This document shows positions 52,473-61,843 of a stretch of 64,000 bases of DNA, piece by piece. Made by a program: the position numbers and the translations under genes. The DNA is from Gammaproteobacteria bacterium (GTDB taxonomy: Bacteria > Pseudomonadota > Gammaproteobacteria > Ga0077554 > Ga007554): assembly GCA_040183005.1 (NCBI GenBank), contig JAMPIW010000002.1, positions 186,001 to 250,000 on the forward strand, in the 5' to 3' direction. The notes under the pieces were generated by a model. That model was not told the DNA's origin. It saw nothing but the letters and a program-made list of their open reading frames with translations, and did no database searches. Position 1 is the first letter of the stretch, and the number at the start of each line of letters is the position of its first letter.

Positions 52473-52904
52473 TCACGCCCTGGTGCATCGCACTTCCGAG
52501 TGAAAGCTGTGTCCCTGGGAGATACAGTAATCCAGCCATTCGCCAAGGAATTTATTGATTTGCCGTTTCTCGCACAAATTCAACTCACTCAAGATTGGCG
52601 AAGGATGAAGGAACTGGAACCGGTGATTCTGGTAACTGAGCACCTCCGCCACCCTCGCATCAAGGTAAATACGAATTTTCATATATGGATCAGATACTAG
52701 AGCTCCGTCCGAACGAAAATAGTGCGTCAACGCTACGGTCAGCGTGTACCTGCAACGCTCCACAACTTCCAATTGCAGGTCCATCAAATCCCTCCCCTCG
52801 GACAGGGCCAAGCCTTCCATGCTTTGGAGGCCAGGAATAAGCCACGTCAGGCGCTCGAAATTAGCCTCGTAGCAACTCATGTGCATAACCATACTATATT
52901 TCAT
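52473..52904 (-). CDS. DUF1249 family protein (YqiB-like)
   Basis: The 143-residue protein resembles the E. coli YqiB family: an N-terminal helix (CYEANFERLTWLIPGL), RYTLTVALTHYF, PYMKIRIYLDARVAEVLSYQ and the C-terminal KRQINKFLGEWLDYCISQGH. The function is unknown. In many gammaproteobacteria this gene lies next to nudF, which is also close here (54.4 kb). Its ATG overlaps the TGA of a small upstream frame by four bases. The 160 bases between it and uppP hold no gene that I can see. Confidence 0.88.
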   Translation of the reverse strand: MKYSMVMHMSCYEANFERLTWLIPGLQSMEGLALSEGRDLMDLQLEVVERCRYTLTVALTHYFRSDGALVSDPYMKIRIYLDARVAEVLSYQNHRFQFLHPSPILSELNLCEKRQINKFLGEWLDYCISQGHSFHSEVRCTRA

Positions 52905-53107
52905 AGATCATCAGTCACCCTATTGAGGACACCCCCCTTTCCCTGTCGCAAGCCAGCCTCTTTGTTTGTATATATTATAGCGTCCATCATGGAGAAATAA
53001 TTTATAACAACCCGCTTAAATCTAGAAATTCTGCCTCCGCGAATCATCTCAATATCTACAAAATATTTCCCTTGCCCACTAAAAATTCCGCATGAGCGGT
53101 CCCACAT
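52901..53107 (-). CDS. Small hypothetical protein, 68 residues, coupled to the DUF1249 gene
   Basis: The frame ends in an ATGA overlap with the DUF1249 start, which suggests a coupled gene. The product is basic (YFVDIEMIRGGRISRFKRVVINYF) and matches no family that I recognise. The overlap argues for it; the lack of a clear ribosome site and an A/T-rich setting argue against. It could also be a degraded 5' gene. Confidence 0.4.
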   Translation of the reverse strand: MWDRSCGIFSGQGKYFVDIEMIRGGRISRFKRVVINYFSMMDAIIYTNKEAGLRQGKGGVLNRVTDDL

Positions 53108-53179
53108 AGGGTTTGAAGGGTTTGTTGAAATAATCCATCACAAACCGCACAAAAAAGTCTTTTTTCGAGGAAAACGGCC

Positions 53180-53314
53180 ATGACAGAGTTACTCGCAGAA
53201 GCAATTGTGGTGTCATTCGCGATAGGCAGTCTCGCAGGCGCGATTACCGTTCTTAATCTAAAGAGTAAAGAGAAAGCAACCAAGCGGGAAACAGAAAATT
53301 CGTTACGGCCATAG
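53180..53314 (+). CDS. Small membrane protein, 44 residues
   Basis: An ATG at 53180 follows GAGGA with good spacing. The protein has one hydrophobic helix (AEAIVVSFAIGSLAGAITVL) and a charged tail (NLKSKEKATKRETENS), the layout of a single-pass small membrane protein. It stands alone on the + strand in an AT-rich gap between the DUF1249 and thiol-disulfide genes. No family is recognised. Confidence 0.5.
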   Translation: MTELLAEAIVVSFAIGSLAGAITVLNLKSKEKATKRETENSLRP

Positions 53315-53483
53315 CTGCACGAAAACCCCGACCAGCCAGAAACGGCCAACTGCCATTCCCAGATCATCCTCTTGTTTGCACCATGGGTGAGGTGATATCT
53401 GAAAATGATCGATTGCGATATTGTTCTCGCGGCAAGAAATTTGCTACAGTGAAAAAAGCCGCCACCGAACAAAGGATATCGCT

Positions 53484-54326
53484 ATGCAACCCTCTTCAAT
53501 CCACTCCGGATCAATCTCATCAGCTCTTGGCTCAGTGAAGGCAATGCTTATGGCGCTTTTGTTCGCGGCCATCCTTGCACCTTGCCCATCCCTCATGGCC
53601 GCCGAACCCGCTACAAAGACTGGCAACACCTCCACAACCAAGGATCCACTTGCGGAATTCCTGAAGTCCCTCCCTCCCCCCGTCCAACAAGCCGTCAGCG
53701 ACTCCATGTTGATCTACCGGAATTCGCCGCGCATCGCCAAGGCAGCCGATCCGAAACGCCTAACTTTCGGTAATGCCGATGCTCCCGTCCACCTTATAGA
53801 ATGGACCGATATCCGCTGCCCCCACTGCAAACACCTGGAAGAGGCTCTCACGGAAATCCGCCAGGAAGCGCCTCCTGGCTCCTGGAGTGAAGAAGCTCGC
53901 CACTTCCCTCTGGATGCGGAATGCAACCCCTACATCCAGCGCTCCGATGGCAGCGGGGTCAGTTGCCTGGCGGCCAAAATACAAATCTGCCTGGCGGGAT
54001 CAACCGATTTCAGCCGGGTACGTTCCACATTATTCAAGGAACAAACCCGGCTTAACCGTAACCGGATATGGGAAATTGCCGCATCCAACCCCGATCAGCG
54101 CAAAAAACTCGAAGCCTGCGTCAAATCACCGCAAACCGCTGCCACTTTGAAAGAAGACCTGGACTACGCAGTGCAACACAAACTGGAAGGCACACCGCTG
54201 GTGGTCATCAATAACCGCAAAGCAACGCCCGTACCCGCGATGATCTATACGATGATAATGGTGATGGGGCAGGACAATGCCCCTGGTTTTAAAGTTTTGC
54301 CACCGCCCAATACCCAAACGCGTTAA
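53484..54326 (+). CDS. Periplasmic thiol-disulfide oxidoreductase, DsbA/thioredoxin-like
   Basis: The start at 53484 has an AAAGGA ribosome site and gives a 280-residue protein with a signal or anchor segment (MLMALLFAAILAPCPSLMA). A thioredoxin fold follows, with FGNADAPVHLIEWTDIRCPHC; the CPHC pair is the redox site, as in DsbA. Near the C-terminus comes LEGTPLVVINNR with the cis-Pro. A second Cys pair (CNPY, SCLAAKIQICL) may be structural. It is a + strand gene among minus-strand genes. Substrates are unknown; heme-protein or disulfide maturation is possible. Confidence 0.83.
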   Translation: MQPSSIHSGSISSALGSVKAMLMALLFAAILAPCPSLMAAEPATKTGNTSTTKDPLAEFLKSLPPPVQQAVSDSMLIYRNSPRIAKAADPKRLTFGNADAPVHLIEWTDIRCPHCKHLEEALTEIRQEAPPGSWSEEARHFPLDAECNPYIQRSDGSGVSCLAAKIQICLAGSTDFSRVRSTLFKEQTRLNRNRIWEIAASNPDQRKKLEACVKSPQTAATLKEDLDYAVQHKLEGTPLVVINNRKATPVPAMIYTMIMVMGQDNAPGFKVLPPPNTQTR

Positions 54327-54349
54327 GGACACCACTCACATGGATATAG

Positions 54350-54372
54350 GCCGGGTAGCGCTGCTGCCCGGC
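54350..54372 (+). terminator. Hairpin after the thiol-disulfide gene
   Basis: GCCGGGTAGC and GCTGCCCGGC form a ten-pair stem with one G-T pair and a three-base loop, 23 bases after the stop. A T tract is lacking, so termination is uncertain. Confidence 0.4.
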
Positions 54373-54399
54373 TGATGGGCTGGAGACAACACTCCCGGA

Positions 54400-55017
54400 T
54401 CAGCGCGCAGAGCGGCCGGACACCCCCCAGCGGCTGCGCAGATCATCGCGATTGAGTGCCAGCCATTGCAGGGCGATGATCGCACTTGCGGAATTTATTT
54501 TCCCTGTTTGAATATCGCGCATGGCATCCACAAACGGCATGGTGAATACCCGGATGTCCTCCCCCTCCGCAGCCAAACCATGGATACCGTTGGCGCAAGA
54601 TGCGTCCACTTTACCGCAAAACAAACTGATGCGCTCCGATGTCCCACCGGGACTCACCCAATATTCACAAACCGGGATCAACGCCTGAATCAAACAGTTC
54701 GCCTCTTCCAGCGCCTCGCGCTGCACCACCTGTTCCGCCGTCTCGCCATGGTCAATAACCCCAGCCACAATCTCCAACAACCATGGTCCATCCGGCGCTG
54801 TCAGCGCTCCGACCCGAAACTGCTCGATCAACACTACATGATCCAGATCAGGATCGTACAGCAACACAGCAGCGGCATCACCACGCTCGAACAGCTCCCT
54901 CGACAACACCGGACTCCAGCCACCATTAAACAATTGATGGCGCAACCGGTAACGCTCCATGCGAAAAAATCCGGCGTAGCACACCGTTTTTTCGAGTATT
55001 TCAACATCTTTCCCCAT
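54400..55017 (-). CDS. nudF: ADP-ribose pyrophosphatase (Nudix hydrolase, NudF-like)
   Basis: The 205-residue protein has the Nudix box GVIDHGETAEQVVQREAL followed by EEAN, which fits GX5EX7REUXEE with Asn where Gly is usual near the end. N-terminal ELFERGDAAAVLLYDPDLDHVVLIEQFR and C-terminal YWVSPGGTSERISLFCG are typical of ADP-ribose pyrophosphatases. It cleaves ADP-ribose to AMP and ribose phosphate. The 180 bases upstream, towards ubiB, show no gene. Confidence 0.9.
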   Translation of the reverse strand: MGKDVEILEKTVCYAGFFRMERYRLRHQLFNGGWSPVLSRELFERGDAAAVLLYDPDLDHVVLIEQFRVGALTAPDGPWLLEIVAGVIDHGETAEQVVQREALEEANCLIQALIPVCEYWVSPGGTSERISLFCGKVDASCANGIHGLAAEGEDIRVFTMPFVDAMRDIQTGKINSASAIIALQWLALNRDDLRSRWGVSGRSAR

Positions 55018-55197
55018 CTATTCCTCTCCTTAAAGTTCAGGCAATCTAATCAGCATCCTTCAACTTGACATGCGTCATGGTAGGTGAGTATGCGTCGTAG
55101 GCATGTATGGTTCATTGCAACGTTAAGGAGCCAAGCATTGGCTGGAGGGAATATTATTCACATTGCCTTTGTGGTGTTGCGGTAATCAGCAGTCCAA

Positions 55198-56850
55198 TTA
55201 ATCATCAGGCCATGCCAGAAAGAGAATAATAATGCCCATGCCACCGAGCAACCACGTAAGCAGCGGCGCACCGCCAATCATCGCGGGGGCATTGCCATCC
55301 AGTCCCTTGATGACGGCGGCGCTGATAATCAAGGCGGCGCCGACGATGGCGGCAAAGGTGCGCTGGTTGGCGCGTTTGACCTCACGGTGAATCTTTTGCA
55401 GTTCTTCGGATTGCCATTCCACACGCAGCTTGCCGTCACGCGCTTGTTGTAATACGTCATGCACCAGGGCGGGCAATTGCGGCAGACTTGAGGCCCATCC
55501 AGGGATCTGGGCGCGCAGGTTTTTATAAAGTGCGCGCACCCCAAACTGTTCGCGCATCCAACGTTCCAGAAAGGGTTTGGCTGTGGTCCACAGATCGAGA
55601 TCAGGGTACAGCTCGCGCCCCAGCCCTTCGATATTCAACAAGGTCTTTTGCAGCAACACCAATTGAGGTTGCACTTCCATGTTGAAACGGCGCGCAGTCT
55701 GAAACAGGCGCAGCAGCAGATAGCCGAAGGAGATGTCCTTGAGTGGACGCTCGAAGATCGGCTCACAGACGCTGCGAATGGCGGACTCAAATTCGTCAAC
55801 ACGAGTGCCTGCGGGCACCCATTCGGACTCTACATGCAGTTCGGCGACGCGCCGGTAGTCGCGATTGAAGAAGGCCAGCAGATTCTCGGCGAGATAACGC
55901 TGATCCTCGGGGCTGAGCGTACCCATGATGCCGAAGTCCACGGCGATGTAACGGCCCTGAGGAGAAACGAAAATGTTGCCGGGGTGCATGTCGGCATGAA
56001 AGAAGTTGTCGCGGAACACCTGGGTGAAGAAGATCTCCACGCCCTTCTCTGCCAGTTTTTTGAGGTCAATGCCCTGCTGCAACAAGGATGGAACATCACT
56101 GATCGGTGTACCGAAGATGCGCTCCATCACCATTACGTTGCGGCGCGTCTGTGGCCAGTAGATCTCCGGCACGTATAGCAAATCCGAATCGATAAAGTTG
56201 CGGCGCAGTTGCGAGGCGTTGGCGGCCTCGCGCATCAGATCGAGTTCGCCGAGAATGGTCTTTTCATATTCGGCCACCACATCGCGCGGACGCAGGCGCC
56301 GCGCCTCTTTCCAGTAGCGTTCGGCGAGGTCAGCGACGATATAGAGCAAACCGATGTCGCGTTGGATGACCTTCTCGATGCTGGGACGCACTACTTTGAC
56401 CACCACCTCTTTGCCGTCGTGCAGGCGCGCGACATGCACCTGGGCGATGGAGGCCGAACCCAGCGGGGTTTCATCGAAGTCCTGAAATACCTCTGTGAGT
56501 GGCCTGCCATAGGCCTGTTCGATGATCACGCGCGCCTGCAGCCCTGGAAACGGCGGCACACTGTCTTGCAGTCGCGCCAGTTCCTGGGCAATGTCAGGGG
56601 GAAGTAAATCGGGACGCGTAGAGAGGGTTTGGCCGAATTTGACGAAGATCGGCCCCAGGTCTTCCAGGGCGCGCCGGATGCGCACACCACGCGCCTCTTG
56701 GGATACGCCAAACCAGCGCCACGGCATAAGATAAAGAAGAAAACGGAAGGGACGGAATAGGTGCGTGGCAAGGACGATTTCATCCAAACCGTGCCGTACC
56801 AGAATACGATTAATGTGCAGCAGGCGTAACGCCTGGCCGGGGCGGATCAT
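55198..56850 (-). CDS. ubiB: Ubiquinone biosynthesis regulatory ATPase/kinase UbiB
   Basis: The 550-residue member of the ABC1/UbiB atypical kinase family has the KxGQ motif [16 protein letters not shown], an Ala-rich nucleotide loop ([14 protein letters not shown]), [11 protein letters not shown] and AVDFGIMG, and two C-terminal membrane helices. It is needed for hydroxylation steps in ubiquinone synthesis, probably by extracting membrane precursors. Its start overlaps the ubiJ stop by four bases, the usual ubiE-ubiJ-ubiB operon. Confidence 0.97.
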   Translation of the reverse strand: MIRPGQALRLLHINRILVRHGLDEIVLATHLFRPFRFLLYLMPWRWFGVSQEARGVRIRRALEDLGPIFVKFGQTLSTRPDLLPPDIAQELARLQDSVPPFPGLQARVIIEQAYGRPLTEVFQDFDETPLGSASIAQVHVARLHDGKEVVVKVVRPSIEKVIQRDIGLLYIVADLAERYWKEARRLRPRDVVAEYEKTILGELDLMREAANASQLRRNFIDSDLLYVPEIYWPQTRRNVMVMERIFGTPISDVPSLLQQGIDLKKLAEKGVEIFFTQVFRDNFFHADMHPGNIFVSPQGRYIAVDFGIMGTLSPEDQRYLAENLLAFFNRDYRRVAELHVESEWVPAGTRVDEFESAIRSVCEPIFERPLKDISFGYLLLRLFQTARRFNMEVQPQLVLLQKTLLNIEGLGRELYPDLDLWTTAKPFLERWMREQFGVRALYKNLRAQIPGWASSLPQLPALVHDVLQQARDGKLRVEWQSEELQKIHREVKRANQRTFAAIVGAALIISAAVIKGLDGNAPAMIGGAPLLTWLLGGMGIIILFLAWPDD

Positions 56851-57473
56851 CCGGCACCCCTATGTTGCATCAGCCCGTGCAAACGGTGGATACGCGCTTC
56901 GATCCGGTCAGCGTCGGAACGTAGCATATCGACGCCAGCAAGAAACTCTTCCACTTCATCGCGTTTGGGTAAATCACGGCTTTCCTCGTGCAGGAATTCG
57001 GCGGTATCGCGACCAAGAGTGTCCGCCGCGCGGCGGCTCCAGCCAAGTATGTCGCGCACCGCGTTGCCAATCTGGTGAGCAATGACATCGCCGGTCAACT
57101 TGGATAACTGTTCTTCCCAGTCAATGTCGATGGCATCGAGAATAGATTTGAAACGCTGCCCCAGCTCGATGTCGCCACGGATTTCCACATCACCGGAAAA
57201 CAACGCGCCCGGCTCGCGCTTGGCCGCGCCCAGCCGTGCCAAGGCCAGAGGCGTACCGCTCAACAAGGTATCCGGCGCGCCTTCATGGACGCCCGACACC
57301 TGCATGCCATTCGCGCTGGGCAACAAATATAAGGTGAGATCCAAACCACGCAGTTCGATGGCGATCACCTTGCCGGACAGCGCAGTGAGACGCTGGAGAG
57401 TGCCAGGGTCGAGGCGCAGACAGGCGTTTAACGCAGCATCAAGTGCAGAGAGAAAAAGTGTAGGTACTTGCAC
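56847..57473 (-). CDS. ubiJ: Ubiquinone biosynthesis accessory protein UbiJ
   Basis: A GTG at 57473, after AAGGG, is preferred to the ATG at 57515, giving [20 protein letters not shown] at the start. The 208-residue protein has an SCP2-like lipid-binding domain in the first half ([38 protein letters not shown]) and a helical C-terminus. It binds lipid intermediates and joins the soluble Ubi complex. It stands between ubiE and ubiB as expected. Confidence 0.9.
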   Translation of the reverse strand: MQVPTLFLSALDAALNACLRLDPGTLQRLTALSGKVIAIELRGLDLTLYLLPSANGMQVSGVHEGAPDTLLSGTPLALARLGAAKREPGALFSGDVEIRGDIELGQRFKSILDAIDIDWEEQLSKLTGDVIAHQIGNAVRDILGWSRRAADTLGRDTAEFLHEESRDLPKRDEVEEFLAGVDMLRSDADRIEARIHRLHGLMQHRGAG

Positions 57474-57546
57474 TATAGTGCCCTTAAAAATTCGCCACGG
57501 AGACACAGGGTACACAGAGGTTTTTTAATGTGGATGTTACGCACCG

Positions 57547-57703
57547 TCCACGAAAAACACGAAAGGCACGAAAAAGCCTCATAGAACAATCCGTTCGACT
57601 GTTGCTTTCGAATAGTAACTGAAATTGCCTGGCAGGCACTATTGATAAGCAACCTCAAGAAAACCACAGCCCATTTTTTCGTGCCTTTCGTGTTTTTCGT
57701 GGA
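57547..57703. repeat. 29-bp inverted repeats in the ubiJ-ubiE gap
   Basis: Bases 57547-57575 (starting TCCACGAAAAACACGAAAGG) return as an exact inverted copy at 57675-57703. Next to them, CCACGGAGACACAGGGTACA at 57496-57515 is a related-looking short element. Such CACGAAA and CACGGAGACAC words are common intergenic repeats in proteobacteria. The pair could fold into a long hairpin in the transcript. Confidence 0.85.
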
Positions 57704-57744
57704 TCACACTTTCTCGTTGGATGCGTTAGCACACAGGCTCGCCC

Positions 57745-58506
57745 CTACAACTTATACCCCCGGTGCAACGCCACAATCCCGCCCGCCAGGTTAAAATATT
57801 CGCAACGCTCGAAACCTGCGTGTTGCATCATCCCCTTGAGGCTTTCCTGGTCGGGATGCATGCGTATCGACTCGGCCAGGTAGCGGTAGCTTTCGGCATC
57901 TCCGGCGATCATCTTGCCCATCAGCGGCAGCAGTTTGAATGAATAGGTGTCATAGACAGATTTGAGCCCAGGCACCACTGGGCTGGAAAATTCCAGCACC
58001 AGCAACCGCCCGCCGGGCCGCAGCACGCGACACATGGAGCGCAGCGCGGCATCCTTGTCGGTAACATTGCGCAGGCCGAAGGCGATAGTGACGCAGTCGA
58101 AATGATTATCGGGAAACGGCAAGCATTCGGCGTTGGCCTGCACATAGCGCACATTGCCCACCACGCCTTGATCCATTAGACGCGCGCGCCCGGTATTGAG
58201 CATATTGGCGTTGATATCGGAAGAAACAACATAGCCGGCCGGCCCCACTTTGCGCGCAAACTGGGCAGCCAGATCACCCGTACCGGAGGCCAGATCCAGT
58301 ACATGCTGCCCGGCGCGCACATTGCTCATCTCAATGGCAAAACGCTTCCACAAGCGGTGAATGCCGAACGACATGACATCATTCATCACGTCATATTTGG
58401 ACGCTACGGAGTCGAACACTCCCGCTACCTTGCGCGCCTTTTCCGTCACCGGCACGCGCTGGAAACCGAAGTGGGTGGTGTCGTCTGTTGGTTCGCGTTT
58501 ATCCAT
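57745..58506 (-). CDS. ubiE: Ubiquinone/menaquinone methyltransferase UbiE
   Basis: The 253-residue SAM methyltransferase carries out C-methylation in ubiquinone (and menaquinone) synthesis. Seen are [22 protein letters not shown], the SAM motif [16 protein letters not shown], and [19 protein letters not shown], ending in [12 protein letters not shown]. These are highly conserved in UbiE. It follows the DUF971 gene by 12 bases and heads the ubi block. Confidence 0.98.
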   Translation of the reverse strand: MDKREPTDDTTHFGFQRVPVTEKARKVAGVFDSVASKYDVMNDVMSFGIHRLWKRFAIEMSNVRAGQHVLDLASGTGDLAAQFARKVGPAGYVVSSDINANMLNTGRARLMDQGVVGNVRYVQANAECLPFPDNHFDCVTIAFGLRNVTDKDAALRSMCRVLRPGGRLLVLEFSSPVVPGLKSVYDTYSFKLLPLMGKMIAGDAESYRYLAESIRMHPDQESLKGMMQHAGFERCEYFNLAGGIVALHRGYKL

Positions 58507-58517
58507 GAGCTTATCCT

Positions 58518-58901
58518 TTAGGAATCTATGCTGGGTTCATTACGAGCATGTCCGGCCTTTTCAAGGCGCGCCAGATACTCCCGCCAGAAGGTGTCGTAGT
58601 TTTCGCCCAGGGTGTAGATCACATTCCAGGAATACAGCCCGGTGTTGTGTCCGTCGTCAAACACCAGACGCACGGCATAGTTGCCGACCGGCTCGATGGC
58701 GGAGATATTTACGTTCTCCTTATCCAGCTGCAACACCTCCTGCCCCGGCCCGTGGCCGCGCACCTCCGCCGACGGCGAGTAAACACGCAGATACTCGCAT
58801 GGTAGCCGGTAGTGCGCGCCGTCATCGAAGAACACTTCAAGCACCCGCGATTTTTGGTGCAGACGGATGTCGGTGGGCCTGGGTTTGTTGTCTGTGATCA
58901 T
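58518..58901 (-). CDS. DUF971 domain protein
   Basis: The start at 58901 ([19 protein letters not shown]) is chosen because DUF971 proteins begin this way. The 127-residue protein has the fold of the N-terminal domain of gamma-butyrobetaine hydroxylase, with [40 protein letters not shown] and SWNVIYTLG. It often lies between hslU and ubiE. A role in iron-sulfur or iron handling has been proposed for relatives; none is shown here. Confidence 0.88.
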   Translation of the reverse strand: MITDNKPRPTDIRLHQKSRVLEVFFDDGAHYRLPCEYLRVYSPSAEVRGHGPGQEVLQLDKENVNISAIEPVGNYAVRLVFDDGHNTGLYSWNVIYTLGENYDTFWREYLARLEKAGHARNEPSIDS

Positions 58902-58927
58902 TTTAAAAATAAATTCCGCGAATAGGT

Positions 58928-59224
58928 TCAAGCACGCTTGCTTAGCCATTCCTTAAAAGAAGTTTGGCTTTCGCCCGATGCCTTACCAACTATCAAGTCA
59001 TCGACACTAATGTCTTCGTCAATGTCTTCCCAATGGATGCCCTGACCCTTGCCAATCAATCGCCAGTTGTTCCGCTCCTCTGGAGTGGCATATGAGAGCC
59101 TGGGAAACCAGGCCAGCGGCACTGAAATGGTTCGTCCATCGCTCAAATCCACACTCAAGGTATCCTCGGTTACCGTGACGCCCTCGGCATAGGGAATCTC
59201 CATTTCAATTGCCAAAATACCCAT
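58928..59224 (-). CDS. DUF2442 family protein
   Basis: The 98-residue protein has VTVTEDTLSVDLSDGRTISVPLAWFPRL and NWRLIGKGQGIHWEDIDEDISVDDLI, the full DUF2442 pattern. Its start overlaps the DUF4160 gene end by 20 bases. The pair occurs in many genomes as a mobile two-gene unit that resembles toxin-antitoxin modules. It has been inserted between hslU and the DUF971 gene. Confidence 0.9.
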   Translation of the reverse strand: MGILAIEMEIPYAEGVTVTEDTLSVDLSDGRTISVPLAWFPRLSYATPEERNNWRLIGKGQGIHWEDIDEDISVDDLIVGKASGESQTSFKEWLSKRA

Positions 59225-59441
59225 ACCACGCCTCCGCTAACTGCAGGTGATGTTCATTGATAATCTTCTGGATTTGACCAATTTCTACCCGGCTGAACCC
59301 GCCACTACTCTGTAACCTGATTGGATCAAGCCAGAATTTCGCAATCTTGTCATCACGCTCAATATGAATATGCACGGGTTCGTTCCCGTCACCCGCATAA
59401 AAGAAAAATCGGTAAGGCCCAATTCTAAGTACAGTCGGCAT
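59205..59441 (-). CDS. DUF4160 family protein
   Basis: The 78-residue protein shows PTVLRIGPYRFFFYAGDGNE, PVHIHIERDDKIAKFWLDP and a C-terminal IIxxHxxxLxxAW helix (IINEHHLQLAEAWYGYF), the DUF4160 signature. It lies upstream of and overlaps DUF2442. Function is unknown; the partner gene and mobility suggest a small stress or toxin-antitoxin-like module. Confidence 0.9.
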   Translation of the reverse strand: MPTVLRIGPYRFFFYAGDGNEPVHIHIERDDKIAKFWLDPIRLQSSGGFSRVEIGQIQKIINEHHLQLAEAWYGYFGN

Positions 59442-59472
59442 CTGATTTATATCTCGTCTATGCCTGCCAACC

Positions 59473-60807
59473 CTACAAAATATACCTGCTCAAATCCTCA
59501 TCCTTCGCCAGTTTTGCAAGGTGCTCATCCACATAGGCGGAGTCGATCTCAAGCGTTTGACCGCCGCGGTCGGAGGCCTCGAAGGAGAGAGTTTCCAGCA
59601 GCCGTTCCAGCACGGTATGCAGGCGCCGCGCGCCGATGTTTTCGGTGCGCTCGTTGACTTGCCAGGCCACCTCTGCGATACGTTTGATGGCATTCTCGCT
59701 AAAGGTAAGTGTTACACCTTCCGTCAGCAGCAACGCGCGGTATTGTTCGGTGAGAGAGGCGCTGGGTTCGGTGAGTATCCTGACGAAATCATCCACCGTC
59801 AGCGCATCCAGTTCAACGCGGATCGGCAGCCGCCCCTGTAGCTCAGGGATAAGGTCCGACGGCTTGGAAAGATGAAACGCGCCCGAGGCGATGAATAAAA
59901 TATGATCGGTACGCACCGTACCGGACTTGGTGGATACAGTGGAGCCTTCCACCAGGGGCAGCAAATCGCGCTGCACACCTTCGCGCGACACATCCGGCCC
60001 GCCGTGCTCGCCGCGCTTGGCGATTTTGTCTATCTCGTCCAGAAACACAATACCGTTCTGCTCGACATTCTGCACGGCTTTGAGCTTGATCTCTTCTTCG
60101 TTGACGAGCTTGGCGGCCTCCTCATCGGTGAGCACCTTGAAGGCCTCTTTGACACGCATCTTGCGTGTGCGGGTACGCCCTGTCCCGATATTCTGAAACA
60201 GGCTCTGCAACTGGCTGCTCATATCTTCCATGCCGGGCGGCGCCATGATTTCCACGCCGACGGGCGCGACACTGACCTCCACCTCGATCTCACGCTCATC
60301 CAGCTCGCCTTCGCGCAATTTCTTGCGGAATTTCTGGCGTGTTGACGACGTCTCGGAATTGGCTGCCTCCACACCAAAACCCATGCTGCGTGCGGGTGGA
60401 AGCAAAATGTCGAGGATGCGCTCTTCAGCCGCATCCTCGGCACGAGTACGCACTTTCTTCACCTCATCCTCGCGTGTCATCTTGATGGAGATGTCCATCA
60501 GATCACGGATGATCGACTCCACGTCGCGTCCGACATAGCCTACCTCGGTAAACTTGGTGGCTTCGATCTTGATAAACGGCGCGTTGGCCAGTTTGGCAAG
60601 GCGCCGTGCGATCTCCGTCTTGCCCACGCCGGTGGGGCCGATCATGAGGATATTCTTCGGCGTGACCTCGCTGCGCAGCGGCTCGCTGAGATTCATCCTG
60701 CGCCAGCGGTTGCGCAGGGCAATGGCCACGGCGCGCTTGGCAGCGGCCTGGCCGACGATGTGTTTGTCCAGTTCCTGGACGATTTCTCTTGGGGTCATTT
60801 CGGACAT
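59473..60807 (-). CDS. hslU: HslU, ATPase subunit of the HslUV protease
   Basis: The AAA+ unfoldase of 444 residues feeds substrates into HslV. It has Walker [18 protein letters not shown], the pore motif GYVGRDVES, an I-domain in the middle (about 110-240), Walker [13 protein letters not shown], sensor and C-terminal [20 protein letters not shown]. The C-terminal SRYIL docks into HslV. It lies 31 bases after hslV. Confidence 0.98.
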   Translation of the reverse strand: MSEMTPREIVQELDKHIVGQAAAKRAVAIALRNRWRRMNLSEPLRSEVTPKNILMIGPTGVGKTEIARRLAKLANAPFIKIEATKFTEVGYVGRDVESIIRDLMDISIKMTREDEVKKVRTRAEDAAEERILDILLPPARSMGFGVEAANSETSSTRQKFRKKLREGELDEREIEVEVSVAPVGVEIMAPPGMEDMSSQLQSLFQNIGTGRTRTRKMRVKEAFKVLTDEEAAKLVNEEEIKLKAVQNVEQNGIVFLDEIDKIAKRGEHGGPDVSREGVQRDLLPLVEGSTVSTKSGTVRTDHILFIASGAFHLSKPSDLIPELQGRLPIRVELDALTVDDFVRILTEPSASLTEQYRALLLTEGVTLTFSENAIKRIAEVAWQVNERTENIGARRLHTVLERLLETLSFEASDRGGQTLEIDSAYVDEHLAKLAKDEDLSRYIL

Positions 60808-60838
60808 GGTTTAGGACTCACGGATAACGCTCTCACCG

Positions 60839-61402
60839 TCAAGGTGATAATGAATCGGGGTTGACCGATTCCAGCTCTTCAATGGTCAGGTTATGGTTGG
60901 TGTATACACAGATGTCGGCGGCAATAGACAGCGCACGTTCGACAATGGTGCGCGCATCCATCTCGGTGTTTTCCAGCAGGGCGCGCGCCGCAGCCTGGGC
61001 AAACGCGCCGCCGGAGCCTATCGCCATCAAGCTGTTTTCCGGCTCAATCACATCGCCGTTACCGGAAATAATCAACGAGACATGCTTGTCGGCCACTGTC
61101 AGCATGGCCTCCAGGCGGCGCAGCATACGGTCGGTACGCCAGTCTTTGGCAAGTTCAACCGCTGCGCGTTGCAAGTTGCCGGAATATTTCTCAAGCTTGC
61201 CCTCAAAACGCTCAAACAGGGTAAAGGCGTCCGCCGTACCTCCGGCAAAACCGGCCAACACCCCGCCATTATAGAGGCGACGCACCTTACGGGCATTGCC
61301 CTTCATGATGGTATTGCCCAGCGACACCTGCCCGTCGCCACCGATCACCACCCGCCCGGCACGACGCACCGACAGGATCGTGGTGCCACGAAATTGCTCC
61401 AA
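60839..61402 (-). CDS. hslV: HslV, peptidase subunit of the HslUV protease
   Basis: This is the proteasome-like threonine peptidase. The mature protein should start at Thr7 ([16 protein letters not shown]). [37 protein letters not shown] and [18 protein letters not shown] are conserved. The 187-residue length is normal. A TACAAT hexamer upstream at 61443-61438 might be a -10 element, but no heat-shock consensus was found. Confidence 0.98.
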   Translation of the reverse strand: MEQFRGTTILSVRRAGRVVIGGDGQVSLGNTIMKGNARKVRRLYNGGVLAGFAGGTADAFTLFERFEGKLEKYSGNLQRAAVELAKDWRTDRMLRRLEAMLTVADKHVSLIISGNGDVIEPENSLMAIGSGGAFAQAAARALLENTEMDARTIVERALSIAADICVYTNHNLTIEELESVNPDSLSP

Positions 61403-61492
61403 TGGGGACTCCTCGCGTTATTTCTATGAGATGGATGATTGTACACCATCCCGGCGAGTTTAAAGAAATGACGGGGCGCAGGATTCCCAACG

Positions 61493-61843
61493 CTACGATT
61501 TGGTCTTTTTGGAGGATTTTTTGCCGCCGGAAGCCTTGCATAGCGCCACGGACAACGCCTTGTTAGCCCACACCCGCAACTCTGCAATATCCTCGAGCAC
61601 GTCTACCGGAACCTCGTAGTACTGCATGGTGTAGCCGGGCCTGTCAGCAAACGGCTGGAACGGCCCCATGCCCGCAGCCTCGTAATCAGGCCGATTAAAG
61701 TAGAGGGTGTCACTGGCAATCAAGGCGAAAAACATGCCCTTTAAATAAAGACCAACCCCGCCAAACATTTTCCTGGCGGTCACCTGTCCGGCGCAGCGCA
61801 ACTGCTCAAGCACATAGTCACGGCACTGATCACTGACAGGCAT
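61493..61843 (-). CDS. TfoX N-terminal domain protein
   Basis: The start at 61843 (MPVSDQCRDYVLEQL) overlaps the end of tag by 14 bases. The 116-residue protein has the TfoX/Sxy N-terminal fold with ARKMFGGVGLYLKGMFFALIA, DTLYFNRPDYEA and YYEVPVDVLEDIAELRVWA, and a Lys-rich tail. The C-terminal domain of competence regulators is absent, so a regulatory role is uncertain. It is the second gene of a small operon with tag. Confidence 0.87.
   Translation of the reverse strand: MPVSDQCRDYVLEQLRCAGQVTARKMFGGVGLYLKGMFFALIASDTLYFNRPDYEAAGMGPFQPFADRPGYTMQYYEVPVDVLEDIAELRVWANKALSVALCKASGGKKSSKKTKS

Noticed and set aside
52344-52700. + strand frame of 118 codons opposite DUF1249
   Set aside because: It overlaps the convincing DUF1249 gene and shows no motif.
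53056-53472. Minus-strand frame of 138 codons before the thiol-disulfide gene
   Set aside because: It crosses the 44-residue + strand frame, has biased composition (Arg, Phe, Ser) and no ribosome site.
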